From Gemmataceae bacterium (lineage in GTDB: Bacteria > Planctomycetota > Planctomycetia > Gemmatales > Gemmataceae): DNA of 64,000 nt. The notes beneath the pieces were generated by a model. That model did no database searches. It was not told the origin of the DNA and saw nothing but the letters and a program-made list of their open reading frames with translations. Both the position numbers and the translations under genes were made by a program. Positions 1 through 11,400 of this stretch are shown here, in pieces. The stretch lies in assembly GCA_019694755.1 (NCBI GenBank), contig JAIBBI010000004.1, positions 30,155 through 94,154 of the forward strand, given 5' to 3'. The number at the start of each line of letters is the position of its first letter. The stretch's first letter is position 1.

Positions 1-2
1 GA

Positions 3-668
3 GCCGGGAGCCCGCAACTGGCAGAGCAGTTTCTGGTGAATGCAGTCAATGGCAAGGAATCGCTGGGACCGATTCTGTTGGGTATTGAGGAACTCCTGCG
101 CCTTGGACGAGCGGTCGGAGCAGAAACGTGCAGCCGGCGAGTATTACTCGAAGACCCGGGTAACTACGTCGCCCAGATTCTGCTCGGCGATGCATGCCGG
201 ATCCAGGCCGAGCAGGCGACTGGCGGATGGGACAAAGGTCTCGCCGAGGACGCGATGAAGGCCTACCGAGGGGCACTCCGCCGCGATCCCGATCTGCCAG
301 TCGTCCTGGCTCAAGTCGCCTGGCTCCAACTGGCGGCATTTGACCTGGCGCAGGAAGCTGATATCACAATGAATCCACTGCGCGAGCGGGTCGATGTTCT
401 ACCTCCGGTCGCGGTTCAGATGCTTGGAATCGCCGACGTGGTGTCCGGGCGGTACGAGGCCGGCCGGATCAAGCTCCAGAGGGTGCTCGATCGCCAAGGC
501 CCCGAGGCGCTGACCTTGGCGTATCTCGCATTGGCCTACCACGGGATGAATCAATCCGGTGCTGCCGACGATTGCCTGAATCGTGCCTTGGCGGCCCCGA
601 AATCGAGCCCACGTCGGGCCGAACTTGTAGAGAAGATTCGACTCAAGATCGCTCGTGGAATCAAATAG
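3..668 (+). CDS. TPR-like repeat protein, 5' end outside the window
   Basis: The reading frame is open back to the first bases of the window, so the start at GTG 36 is probably not the true one and the gene is cut. The visible part of about 220 residues is alpha-helical and Ala/Leu-rich. Two TPR-like stretches can be seen: one around EDAMKAYRGALRRDPD, typical of the second TPR helix with its closing proline, and one around LAYLALAYHGM and DDCLNRALA near the end. TPR proteins are protein-protein interaction scaffolds. No catalytic motif is visible. In planctomycetes such repeats often form the C-terminus of larger proteins, for example kinases, so this may be only a tail. The stop is TAG at 666-668. 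Confidence 0.7.
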   Translation, partial: AGSPQLAEQFLVNAVNGKESLGPILLGIEELLRLGRAVGAETCSRRVLLEDPGNYVAQILLGDACRIQAEQATGGWDKGLAEDAMKAYRGALRRDPDLPVVLAQVAWLQLAAFDLAQEADITMNPLRERVDVLPPVAVQMLGIADVVSGRYEAGRIKLQRVLDRQGPEALTLAYLALAYHGMNQSGAADDCLNRALAAPKSSPRRAELVEKIRLKIARGIK

Positions 669-722
669 CCCCGCCAGTCAATTCGCCATTCGACATCGCC
701 GACGGAGTTGCGCAGGATCATC

Positions 723-2264
723 ATGGATCATAAAAGTCGGCGAGTTCGCCTCGCGTTAGTCAGTCTCGAAGATCGGCTGGCCCCGGCCGCCGGTGTGTTC
801 CGTGTCGTCTCTTACAATATCGCGTCGTCCGGCGCGCTGCCCCAGGCGGGACTGGGCACCATTCTTCAGGGCATCGGCAGCGAGCCGGTGAACAGTAACT
901 CGCAACCGATCGACGTGCTTCTGCTCCAGGAGGTCGCCAGTCAGGCTGTCACCACGCAGAACGTCGTCGCCACGCTCAACGCGGCTTACGGTGCAGGGAC
1001 GTATGCACGCGGCTCGCTCGATGGCGCGACTACCGGCGCGGGAACCCAGGGTATCGTTTACAACGCCCAGAAATTGCAACTCGTCAGTGAAGCTGTGATT
1101 GGAACGGCGGGCGGCGCACCGGAACAGCCGCGGCAAGCCCTGCGGTACAAGTTGCAGCCGATCGGATACTCCGCGGGGGCGGCGTTCTACGTCTACAACA
1201 GCCACTACAAGGCCAACAACGATTCCGCCAGCCTTGCTCGCAGGCTGGTCGAGGCTAATGCCATTCGGGCCGATGCCGATGCGCTGGGGCAGGGTGTCAA
1301 CATCATCTATGCGGGCGATTTTAATTCCTACTCCAGTTCCGAGTCTTTTTATCAGGAGTTACTTTCCGCCGGGAACGGCCAGGCGTTTGACCCTGTGAAT
1401 CGTCCTGGCAACTGGGACCAGACGGCGAGCTTCACCGATATCTTCACACAGGCGCCGGCAGTGAGTCCGCCGAACGGTCTGACCGGCGGTGGACTCGACA
1501 GCCGATTTGATTTTCAGCTCCGCAGTGGTGAACTTGCCGACGGTGTCGGATTGGATTACTGGTCGGGGAGTTACCACACGTTTGGCAATAACGGCAGTGT
1601 GCCGATGAACGGCAATATCAACGCCACCACGAGCACTGCATTGCCCACACTGAGCAACAGGACAACGATACTCGACTTCCTGACCACGGTGGCCGACCAC
1701 CTGCCGGTGGTCGCCGACTATCGAATTGTCACCCCCGCTGCTAAAGTCTCGGCCGTCACGATCAACGGCGGCGCCATACAGCGGTCCCGGGTGACGTCTC
1801 TGGCCGTGACCTTCGATTCGGCCGTCTCCTTGCCCGCTAATCCCGCGACGGCGTTTCAATTGCGACGCCAGTCGGACAATGCCGTGGTGAATCTTGCCGC
1901 ATCGGTTGCGGGGAACACGGTGACCCTGACGTTTACTGGCGGGGCCGTGCAATCCGGAAGTCTGGCGGACGGCCGGTATACGCTGACCGCGCTTTCCAAC
2001 TCGATCGTCAGCCTGGGCGGCACGCTCGACGGCAATGCCGACGGACAACCGGGCGGCGACTACACGCTCGTTGGTACGCCGGCCAACAAACTCTTCCGCC
2101 TGTTTGGTGACTCTGACGGCGACGGCACGGTCACCAGTACCGACTTCCTCGCGTTCCGCCTTGCTTTTCTGACGACCGGGTCGACGTTCGATTCTGATGG
2201 ATCGGGACAGGTTTCTTCCGAGGATTTTCTCCAGTTTCGGCTGCGATTTCTCGCGACGATCTGA
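723..2264 (+). CDS. Secreted endonuclease/exonuclease/phosphatase-fold protein with dockerin-like C-terminus
   Basis: This protein has 513 residues. ATG 723 is preferred over TTG 708 because AGGA lies five bases before it. The N-terminus carries VSLEDRLAPA, the planctomycete-type motif found at the start of many exported or surface proteins. The endonuclease/exonuclease/phosphatase signatures follow in order: VVSYNIAS, LLLQEV, NSHYKA, GDFN and DHLPVVADY, which supply the usual Glu, Asp, Asn and catalytic His of a metal-dependent phosphodiesterase fold. A beta-rich Ig-like linker comes next. The last 55 residues contain two Ca-binding-loop repeats (DSDGDGTVTSTDF and DSDGSGQVSSEDF), as in dockerin type I. 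It probably acts outside the cytoplasm on nucleic acid or another phosphodiester. The substrate cannot be told from sequence. Confidence 0.82.
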   Translation: MDHKSRRVRLALVSLEDRLAPAAGVFRVVSYNIASSGALPQAGLGTILQGIGSEPVNSNSQPIDVLLLQEVASQAVTTQNVVATLNAAYGAGTYARGSLDGATTGAGTQGIVYNAQKLQLVSEAVIGTAGGAPEQPRQALRYKLQPIGYSAGAAFYVYNSHYKANNDSASLARRLVEANAIRADADALGQGVNIIYAGDFNSYSSSESFYQELLSAGNGQAFDPVNRPGNWDQTASFTDIFTQAPAVSPPNGLTGGGLDSRFDFQLRSGELADGVGLDYWSGSYHTFGNNGSVPMNGNINATTSTALPTLSNRTTILDFLTTVADHLPVVADYRIVTPAAKVSAVTINGGAIQRSRVTSLAVTFDSAVSLPANPATAFQLRRQSDNAVVNLAASVAGNTVTLTFTGGAVQSGSLADGRYTLTALSNSIVSLGGTLDGNADGQPGGDYTLVGTPANKLFRLFGDSDGDGTVTSTDFLAFRLAFLTTGSTFDSDGSGQVSSEDFLQFRLRFLATI

Positions 2265-2311
2265 CCGGTTTCTAAAACAGCCCGTGTCGGAATCCTACGG
2301 GAGACGCGGGC

Positions 2312-3394
2312 ATGATCGGGCTGACGGTTCGCCGGGACGCATGCGCACTGGATTTTCTGGCTCTGGGTTCGCTCGTGCATCGGCTCGATCCCGGAGTTGT
2401 GCCGTTTCGCAAGGCTCACTCGTTTGAGGTGCATGTCTCGGGCGGGGAGTACAACGTCGCGGCGGGTCTCTCCGATTGCTTCGGTATGAAGTCCGGGATC
2501 GCCACCGCAATGGTTCGCTACGGCATTGGCGACCTGGTCCAGTCGCGCGTCCGGGCGGCCGGGGTTGTCCCGCATTACAAGTGGTTCGATCACGACGGCG
2601 TTCGCGGGCCGAACATCGCTGCCGTGTACAGCGACCGCGGCATGGGCGTGCGCCCGCCCGTGGTCTTTTACAACCGCGCCGAGGAGGCCGGCGCGCTGCT
2701 ACAGCCCGGCGATTTCGATTGGCCGGGCATATTCGACGCGGGAGTCCGCTGGTTTCATTCGGGCGGGATCTTCGCCGCCCTGTCGGAAACGACATCGCCC
2801 CTGATCGTCGAGGCCATGCGGGCGGCCAAGTCGTCAGGTGCGATCGTTTCGTTTGACCTCAACTACCGGCCCAAACTCTGGGCAACTTCGGGCGGCCCGG
2901 AAAAGGCCCGCAAGACGCTTCGCGGCATTGCAGGGATTGTTGATTGCCTGATTGGCAATGAAGAGGACATGCAGACCGGTCTCGGAATCGCGGGGCCGGA
3001 CGTTGCAGCGCGGTCGGGACTTGATCCCGATGCGTTCTTCGCAATGATCGACCGGGTCGTGGAGCAGTTTCCAAACGTGCGACTCGTTGCAACGACGCTC
3101 CGCGACGTCCACTCGGCCAACAGCCACGACTGGGCGGCCGTGCTTTGGCTCGACGGCAAGAAGTATGTCAGCCCGACGTGTCGGCTCGATGTTCTCGACC
3201 GAATCGGAGGCGGCGACGGCTTCGCAGCCGGCCTGATTTACGGAATGCTCGCCGGCCGATCGCCAGACGACTCACTTCGTCTCGGCTGGGCCCACGGCGC
3301 GCTGCTCACAACCTTCCCCGGCGACGTCAGCATGGCAAAACGGGAAGAAGTCGAAGCTTTAGCGCACGGCGGCACGGCACGCGTCCAGCGGTGA
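2312..3394 (+). CDS. PfkB-family sugar kinase, possibly 2-keto-3-deoxygluconate kinase
   Basis: This is a 360-residue ribokinase/PfkB-fold protein. Early motifs are a GS-x-V start strand (LALGSLVHRL) and the substrate-side GGEYNVAAGL. The middle holds SFDLNYRPKLW, typical of KDG-kinase-like members, and GNEEDM. The C-terminal signature IGGGDGFAAGLIYGML is the GxGD-type motif with the catalytic Asp that deprotonates the sugar hydroxyl. The family phosphorylates sugars with ATP in the cytoplasm. The FDLNYR motif and overall length point towards KDG kinase (KdgK) of the Entner-Doudoroff or uronate route, but other PfkB sugars are possible. GGGAG sits about 8 bases before ATG 2312. No pathway partner is adjacent. 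Confidence 0.8.
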   Translation: MIGLTVRRDACALDFLALGSLVHRLDPGVVPFRKAHSFEVHVSGGEYNVAAGLSDCFGMKSGIATAMVRYGIGDLVQSRVRAAGVVPHYKWFDHDGVRGPNIAAVYSDRGMGVRPPVVFYNRAEEAGALLQPGDFDWPGIFDAGVRWFHSGGIFAALSETTSPLIVEAMRAAKSSGAIVSFDLNYRPKLWATSGGPEKARKTLRGIAGIVDCLIGNEEDMQTGLGIAGPDVAARSGLDPDAFFAMIDRVVEQFPNVRLVATTLRDVHSANSHDWAAVLWLDGKKYVSPTCRLDVLDRIGGGDGFAAGLIYGMLAGRSPDDSLRLGWAHGALLTTFPGDVSMAKREEVEALAHGGTARVQR

Positions 3395-3462
3395 GTGGAT
3401 TTCAGAATGCAGATTGTAGACGTAGGGAGTTGCCATCGGGCCGATTTGAAGGATGTATCCTC

Positions 3463-3483
3463 GCGGATAGCGGATAGCGGTCT
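3463..3483 (+). repeat. Three-copy heptamer repeat (GCGGATA-type)
   Basis: Three consecutive heptamers read GCGGATA, GCGGATA and GCGGTCT, in the gap between the sugar kinase and the convergent kinase-WD40 gene; the last three bases overlap that gene's stop codon. They match the heptamers seen before the cytochrome b gene near 17.3 kb. The array is very short, so chance is possible. Confidence 0.4.
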
Positions 3484-5692
3484 AGACTCCGGCCATCTTC
3501 GCCGTCGGTGTGTTGGCCGCGCCCATGAGTTCGAGGTCGTAGAAGGAGACCTGACCGTCGCCCTGGCCGACGGCGAGGAAGCGGGCATCGGGGCTGATCG
3601 CGACGCTGTGGATCAGGCCCTTTTCAATCTGCCATTCGCGGATCTTCACTTGCTCGGCCACGTCCCACAGGAACACTTGGCCGCCGTCAGCGACCGAGAG
3701 CAGCAGATTTCCCGGAGCGAGAAACCTGACAAGGCGGACGCCGGCCGAATGGCCCGACAATGTCGCCAGGGCGTCAGTCGATTCCGCGCCGGCATCCCAG
3801 AGGCAGATCGAGCCGTCAGCGGACCCGGACGCAAGGACCGTGCCGTCGGGGATCAGGCAGAGCGATGTCACCGTATCCTTGTGCCCGTCGAATGTGGCCC
3901 GCTGAGTATTCCAGAACCGACTGGGCTCCCACATGATGATTCGGCGGTCTGCGCCCGCAGAGTAAAGCCGCTTCCCGTTCGGGGAGTAACACAACGCCCG
4001 GACTTCGTGCGAATGGCCTTTAAGCTGCGTGGGCTTCCGGCCGTTGGCGTCGTAAAGCAGAACGGCCGCCGCGGACCCGGCCGCGATGGTATGGCCGTCG
4101 GGCGAGATCGCGAAGCAACTTGTCCGGTACTGATCATTCTCGAAACGACTCCGGACGGTCTGTTGCGGGCCAGTCCATTCCCATCTCCAGTTGTGCCCGT
4201 GAATGGCCGAAGAGCCGGCATACAGGACTTTGCCTGTCGGACCAAAGCAGAGGTGATGGACTTCGCCCAGTCCGTCGTTGGACGCAACCTGACGCTCGAC
4301 CGGGCGGGCCAGTCCGACATCCCAGAGGCGGACAGTGCCATCGATGCCGCCGGTAGCAAGGAGCCGGCCATCGGGACCGAAGGCCAACGCCGTGACGTAG
4401 CCGCGATGGCCCGTTAGCGAGGCCGCCTTCTTGGCAGGCAAGATCAGCGAATCGGGAGAGAAGAACTGGGTCGGTGGGGGAGCGGCCGAAGGGAGCGGGC
4501 TTTCCGGGGCGGTGTAGGCCGGCATCGGCGCGGCAGAAACCCGGCCCTGTCCAGTCAGAACTTCGTGAGGAATACCAGATATTGCATCAACCAGGTCCGC
4601 AGGAGTCTGAAATCGGCTTTCGGCACGCTTCGACATAAGACGCTGGACGATTCCAACAACTTCGGCCGGGAGGCCGGGCCGAATCGTGTCGAGGGCCGTG
4701 GGCATTTCGTTCTGATGCGCGAGGAGCTTTTCGACGCTCGACCCGTTGGGGAACGGAGCCCGCCCGGTCAACAGGTAATAGAAAGTGCAGCCGAGGCTGT
4801 AGAGGTCGGAGCGGATATCGACTTTGGTGGCATCCCGTGCCTGCTCGGGCGAAATGAAGTCCGGCGTACCGATCACGGCGCCCTGCATGGTCAGTGCAGT
4901 TAACGTCGAATGATCGTCGATCGTGTCGGTCATCCGGACGAGGCCGAGATCGAGGATTTTGACCACGCCCCCGGGATTCCCTCGGGGAATCGGCACCCCC
5001 GGACGGGGGATCTGTCCGGAAGACCTTGCGTTGGGTCCACGAACAGTCCGTACCCCTGCGGGCGTGGGTTTGGTTACAAGCAGGTTGGACGGTTTGATGT
5101 CGCGGTGGACCATCCCGTATTCAAAGACCTGCTGCAAGCCGAGGGCCGCCTGACGGATGTAATCGCAGGCCGTGGTCACCGGCACCGCGCCGCCGCGGTC
5201 CTGCACGATCTTCATCATGTCATGGCCGTCGACGTACTCCATGGCGATGAAGTGGGTGCCGTCGATCTCGTTGCAGTCGAACAGGATGACGATGTTGGGG
5301 TGAAGCAGCTGTGAGGCCGCCTGGGCTTCGCGCTGGAATCGCCGGATCAGGTCCTTGGGATTCTCGGTATTCTTGAGAGACTGGGGGCGGATGACTTTCA
5401 GGGCGACGTGCCGGTTGAGCCGGACGTGTGCGGCTTTATAGACTTCGCCCATTCCGCCCTGACCGAGCAAGCTCAGTTTCCGGTAATCGCCGAATAAAAG
5501 CGAGCGGGCCTGACCCTGAAGAATGGCCTCGAGCTGAAAGTCGGTGAGCCAGTTCCAGTCAATAAGCTGTTTTGCCAACCCGGCGGCGTCGCGGTACTGC
5601 GGGACGAACGGCCCGAGGTCCTCCAATTGACTCGCGTCGAGCAACCTGTGCTCGGCGAGAATCCGCACGAATTCCAGAGCCGACATGCTCAT
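3482..5692 (-). CDS. Serine/threonine protein kinase with C-terminal WD40 repeats (kinase 1)
   Basis: This protein has 736 residues from ATG 5692. ATG 5686 is an alternative, and a longer frame to 5830 is rejected because it runs towards the fusA terminator. Residues 1-70 form a small helical domain (VRILAEHRLL to DWNWLTDFQLEAIL) common in front of Gemmata-type kinases. The kinase domain follows: glycine loop GQGGMGEVYKA near 78, catalytic-site Lys 99 in ALKV, HRDIKPSN near 197, and GTPDFISPEQA. The metal-binding DFG is DLG (248-250). About 30 Pro/Gly/Arg-rich residues separate HRD from DLG. From about residue 415 there are roughly six WD40 units ending in LWD-like motifs. No membrane helix is seen, so it is probably a soluble signalling kinase. 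Its substrate is unknown. Confidence 0.88.
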   Translation of the reverse strand: MSMSALEFVRILAEHRLLDASQLEDLGPFVPQYRDAAGLAKQLIDWNWLTDFQLEAILQGQARSLLFGDYRKLSLLGQGGMGEVYKAAHVRLNRHVALKVIRPQSLKNTENPKDLIRRFQREAQAASQLLHPNIVILFDCNEIDGTHFIAMEYVDGHDMMKIVQDRGGAVPVTTACDYIRQAALGLQQVFEYGMVHRDIKPSNLLVTKPTPAGVRTVRGPNARSSGQIPRPGVPIPRGNPGGVVKILDLGLVRMTDTIDDHSTLTALTMQGAVIGTPDFISPEQARDATKVDIRSDLYSLGCTFYYLLTGRAPFPNGSSVEKLLAHQNEMPTALDTIRPGLPAEVVGIVQRLMSKRAESRFQTPADLVDAISGIPHEVLTGQGRVSAAPMPAYTAPESPLPSAAPPPTQFFSPDSLILPAKKAASLTGHRGYVTALAFGPDGRLLATGGIDGTVRLWDVGLARPVERQVASNDGLGEVHHLCFGPTGKVLYAGSSAIHGHNWRWEWTGPQQTVRSRFENDQYRTSCFAISPDGHTIAAGSAAAVLLYDANGRKPTQLKGHSHEVRALCYSPNGKRLYSAGADRRIIMWEPSRFWNTQRATFDGHKDTVTSLCLIPDGTVLASGSADGSICLWDAGAESTDALATLSGHSAGVRLVRFLAPGNLLLSVADGGQVFLWDVAEQVKIREWQIEKGLIHSVAISPDARFLAVGQGDGQVSFYDLELMGAANTPTAKMAGV

Positions 5693-5831
5693 CAAAGCGT
5701 CGCCCGTGGGAGGGGTACGGGGATCCGGTCGGAGAAACCTACCGTGAATGTAGCATAATGCGGACGACCGAAAAAACGGATTCCGGACAAAAAAACTGTC
5801 AGATCGGGGTCGGTCCGAACGGTAGCGCACG

Positions 5832-5858
5832 AAAAAGGCCCCGACGGTTGTCGGGGCC
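5832..5858 (-). terminator. Intrinsic terminator of fusA
   Basis: A nine-base perfect stem GGCCCCGAC / GTCGGGGCC with a four-base loop lies 29 bases past the fusA stop. On the minus strand it is followed by five T residues (5836-5832). The geometry is that of a Rho-independent terminator for the minus-strand EF-G transcript. Confidence 0.85.
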
Positions 5859-5886
5859 TTTCCGTTTGTCCGGGTTGCCCGGGAGG

Positions 5887-8007
<2,121 letters not shown>

Positions 8008-8183
8008 AACAGGGTCACTGATTTCGAGGTCGCACGGGGTCAACGCCACCTCACGGTCCGGCACCATGCCGGACGTTTCGTAGATGACATTTCAAGCGAC
8101 GTGATCAGGTTCGACGACAACTGCGGCCGAGGCCGCCCGCCGATCAATGCCCACGGCGCAGGGAAACCCCTGTGCTAGGCCTA

Positions 8184-8212
8184 ATTCTATACCGATTGCG
8201 GAGTTTCGTCCA
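8184..8212 (-). promoter_or_regulatory. Putative promoter for fusA
   Basis: On the minus strand, TGGACG (8212-8207) and TAGAAT (8189-8184) are spaced by 17 bases, resembling sigma70 -35 and -10 boxes (4/6 and 5/6 matches). The 314-base gap between fusA (8007) and the tRNA (8322) holds this and the divergent tRNA promoter. I see no gene in it. Confidence 0.4.
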
Positions 8213-8280
8213 TTGGGGGTGCCGGGGCGGGCCGAACCTGCCGGCACCGGCCGATGTCGGTCCCCGGTGGCCGAAGCGAG

Positions 8281-8309
8281 TTGCCCGGGATCGCCCCGGC
8301 GGGTATATT
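8281..8309 (+). promoter_or_regulatory. Putative promoter for tRNA-Leu
   Basis: TTGCCC (8281-8286) and TATATT (8304-8309) are 17 bases apart, and the mature tRNA begins 12 bases after the -10 box. Spacing and position fit a sigma70-type stable-RNA promoter. Confidence 0.5.
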
Positions 8310-8321
8310 CCCCAGAACACC

Positions 8322-8404
8322 GGCCTGGTGGCGGAATGGCAGACGCGCTGGACTCAAAATCCAGTGTCCTCACGGGCGTGTGGGTTCGAGTCCCACCCAG
8401 GCCA
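8322..8404 (+). tRNA. tRNA-Leu (CAA anticodon)
   Basis: An 83-base class II tRNA can be folded by eye. The acceptor stem is GGCCTGG paired with CCAGGCC, and the discriminator is A8404. The anticodon stem CTGGA/TCCAG closes the loop CTCAAAA with anticodon CAA, which reads UUG. A long variable arm follows, and the T arm is GTGGG-TTCGAGT-CCCAC. The 3' CCA is not encoded. It sits alone, about 60 bases before a kinase gene. Confidence 0.96.
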
Positions 8405-8462
8405 CTCAAGTCTCTATTTTGCATTATCTTACGAAGAATTGCTGGGTCGCGTATCAGTCCTG

Positions 8463-11400
8463 ATGACGGGTCACGGGCCGATTCGGCCGTTATTTCTTGC
8501 TTCCCCGGCAAATTCGAGCGAGATTACCACGGAGCCACCAGAACCCCCTCGGCGGCCGACCGTGAGCCACTCTCCCGATTTACACCCGCCGGCCGACCCG
8601 GATTCGCAGCCGACGCTGCCGATTCGCCCACCCGTTGACCCGTCGCAGGTACCTACCCGAGTTCGACCGGAACCACCGCAGCCGAATAGCCCCAACTCGC
8701 CCCGTCACCGAAACGACAAACTGCCGACCATTGCCGGGTTCGAGATGATCCGTCGGCTCGGGCACGGCGGCATGGGCATTGTCTACCTCGCTCGCGAAAT
8801 CGCGCTCGGTCGGCTTGTGGCCCTCAAGATCGTGGCGGGCGGAGTCTTCGCTGACGAAGAGGTTCTTGACAGGTTTCAGCGTGAGGCCGAGGCCATCGCC
8901 TCCCTCCAGCACCCGAACATCATTCAGATCTTTCGCGTCGGGACGAGCGACGGCGGTGACGCGTCGGTGCCGGCATCGCCATACATCGCCATTGAATATG
9001 TGGACAGCGGAACGCTGGCCGCGCATGTCGGCAAGCCGGTGACGCCGGCGTCGGCCGCCCGGCTGGTGGCGACTTTGGCCCGGGCCATCCAATATGCGCA
9101 CGACCGCGGGATCATTCACCGCGATTTGAAACCGGGAAACGTGTTGATGAATCGCAGTGGTTCAGCCCACTCCTCATCAGAGCTGATTGATCAACTCGAT
9201 CCGAAAGTATCCGACTTTGGCCTGGCCAAGCGAAGCAAGGCTGGTGACTCTCAGACCGTGGCCGGCAGCATGCTCGGAACGCCCGAGTACATGTCGCCCG
9301 AGCAGGCGGCCGGCAGCTCAAACGTCGGACCCGCATCCGACATTTACTCGCTCGGCGTCATTCTCTACGAGTTGTTGACGGGGCGGGTGCCCTTTCAGGG
9401 AGCAGACTCGCTCGACACGTTGCTCTTGGTGCGAACTCACGAGCCCGTCTCCCCTTGTCGGTTGCAGGCGAGGTTGCCTCGCGACCTCGACACCATTTGC
9501 CTTCGGTGTTTAAAGAAGGAACCTGGTCGGCGGTATGCCACCGCGGCCGCGCTGGCGGACGACCTGGAGGCTTGGCTCGAGCATCGCCCGATCGCGGCTC
9601 GTCCAACGGGAATGATGGAACGGGCCATGAAATGGGCTCGTCGGCGACCGGCGATCGCCGGGCTGATCGCTGCTGTGATCGCGGCAACGACTCTAGGCTT
9701 TGCCGGAGTAGCCTGGCAATGGCGGCGGGCCGAGGCGCGGGCAGACGCGGAACGAGCCGCTCTCGATCGGGCTGAGGAATCGCTCTATTTCGGGCGAATT
9801 CACGTCGCCCAGCAAGAGTTGCTCGAAGGCCACCGTGAGGACGCGACCCGGATTTTGGACGCTTGCCGGCCTCGTCCGGGACAACGCGATCATCGAAGTT
9901 GGGAGTGGTATTACCTTCGAAATCAATGTCAGGGAGAGTTCGCTTCGTTCCAGGCGTCGAATAGTTGGGTTTGGGACATCGCCTGGTCGCCGGACGGAAA
10001 GCGACTCGCTGTGGCATCGGGCGCCCCCGCAAAAGTTGAAGTCGTGGGGACGCAGGGAGAACTCGCGATTTGGGACCTGACCTCTCGTTCCAAGATAGCG
10101 GTGATGGTGGGGCATCGGAGCACTGTGCGGCATGTGAAGTTCAACCGGCAGGGGACGCGCATCGTCTCCACGAGCTACGACCGAACGGCCCGCGTCTGGG
10201 ACGTGGAATCAAAGGAACAGGTCGGCCGATCGGAGGAATGCGATTACCATTACAACCATTACAGCTATCCGTTCGGCAACAGCTCGCTCTGTTGGTTCGC
10301 CGAAGACGATCAGTCGTTCTTCGTCCGCAACAAGGGAAACTGGTCACGTTGTTTTCCAACTACGGGGCAGTTGACTCCTCTGCCGGAATGGAGCGGTGTC
10401 GGCGCCCGCTCACCGGATGGAAGGTTTGTACTTCATCGGGAATCGGAAGAAGAGTTTCGCGTGACCGACCTCCGAACTGGCCGATCGACAGCAAGTGCGT
10501 CTCACCATCGCGGATACGACAGAATGGCTGTTTGCCCGGACGGTACCCAACTTGCATTATCCAGCTCGCATTTTCTGACACTAGTCGATCCGTCGAGCGG
10601 AAGGATCGTGGATCGATTGTCAGGCCCGACCGACTGGATTGAGGCGATGGAGTACGACGCCGCCGGAAGTTGTCTCGCCGTGGCCGCGGGAAAAACCATC
10701 TACGTGTTCCGCAAAGACAGGGAAACGGTTGTGTATCACGGCCACGAAGCCCACGTGCTTTGCGTTTCCATATCCCCGGACGGGCGGCAACTGGCAACCG
10801 GCGATCGTTCCGGACAGGTCTTTGTCTGGGATCTTTCACGGAACCCTCGCCGGGATGTCGTTAACTCCGGTGCCAATTCGGCAAGTAGCTACGCTCTCGG
10901 CTTGGACGAAACGGGTGATCACGCAATCTCAGTCAATTCCAGCCAGGAATTCAGACGGATCAGCTTTGCAGAGCACACCTGGCAGAACAAGCCGGTTGCT
11001 GACATGACCAAGGTCATGCGGTATCCGCGGCTCGATGTCCAGATCTCGGCCGACGGTCAACGCGTGTACTGTCCGATGGAGAGCGGTCCATCGGTGATCG
11101 GGTGCTGGGATTTGGTCCGATCGGAGAAGATTCACGAGTATCGCGGCCACACGCAATCGGTCGGTGGAATCGCTTTGAGTTCCAACGGCCGACGCATGGC
11201 CTCCCGGGCCTTCAATCCCAAGAAACTGGACGAACCGGGGGAGTTATTGTTCTGGGATCTGGAGACCAACCGCCTGATTCGGCAAATCACGAACGAACCG
11301 GTAATCGGGCTGGCGCTTTCGGCCGACGGATCACGACTCGTTGCGTCCAACACCAGGAGCGAATTGATCGCCTGGGACACCTCGGACGGCCGCGAATTGT

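Noticed and set aside
8172..8462. 97-residue N-terminal extension of kinase 2
   Set aside because: It would translate through the tRNA-Leu gene.
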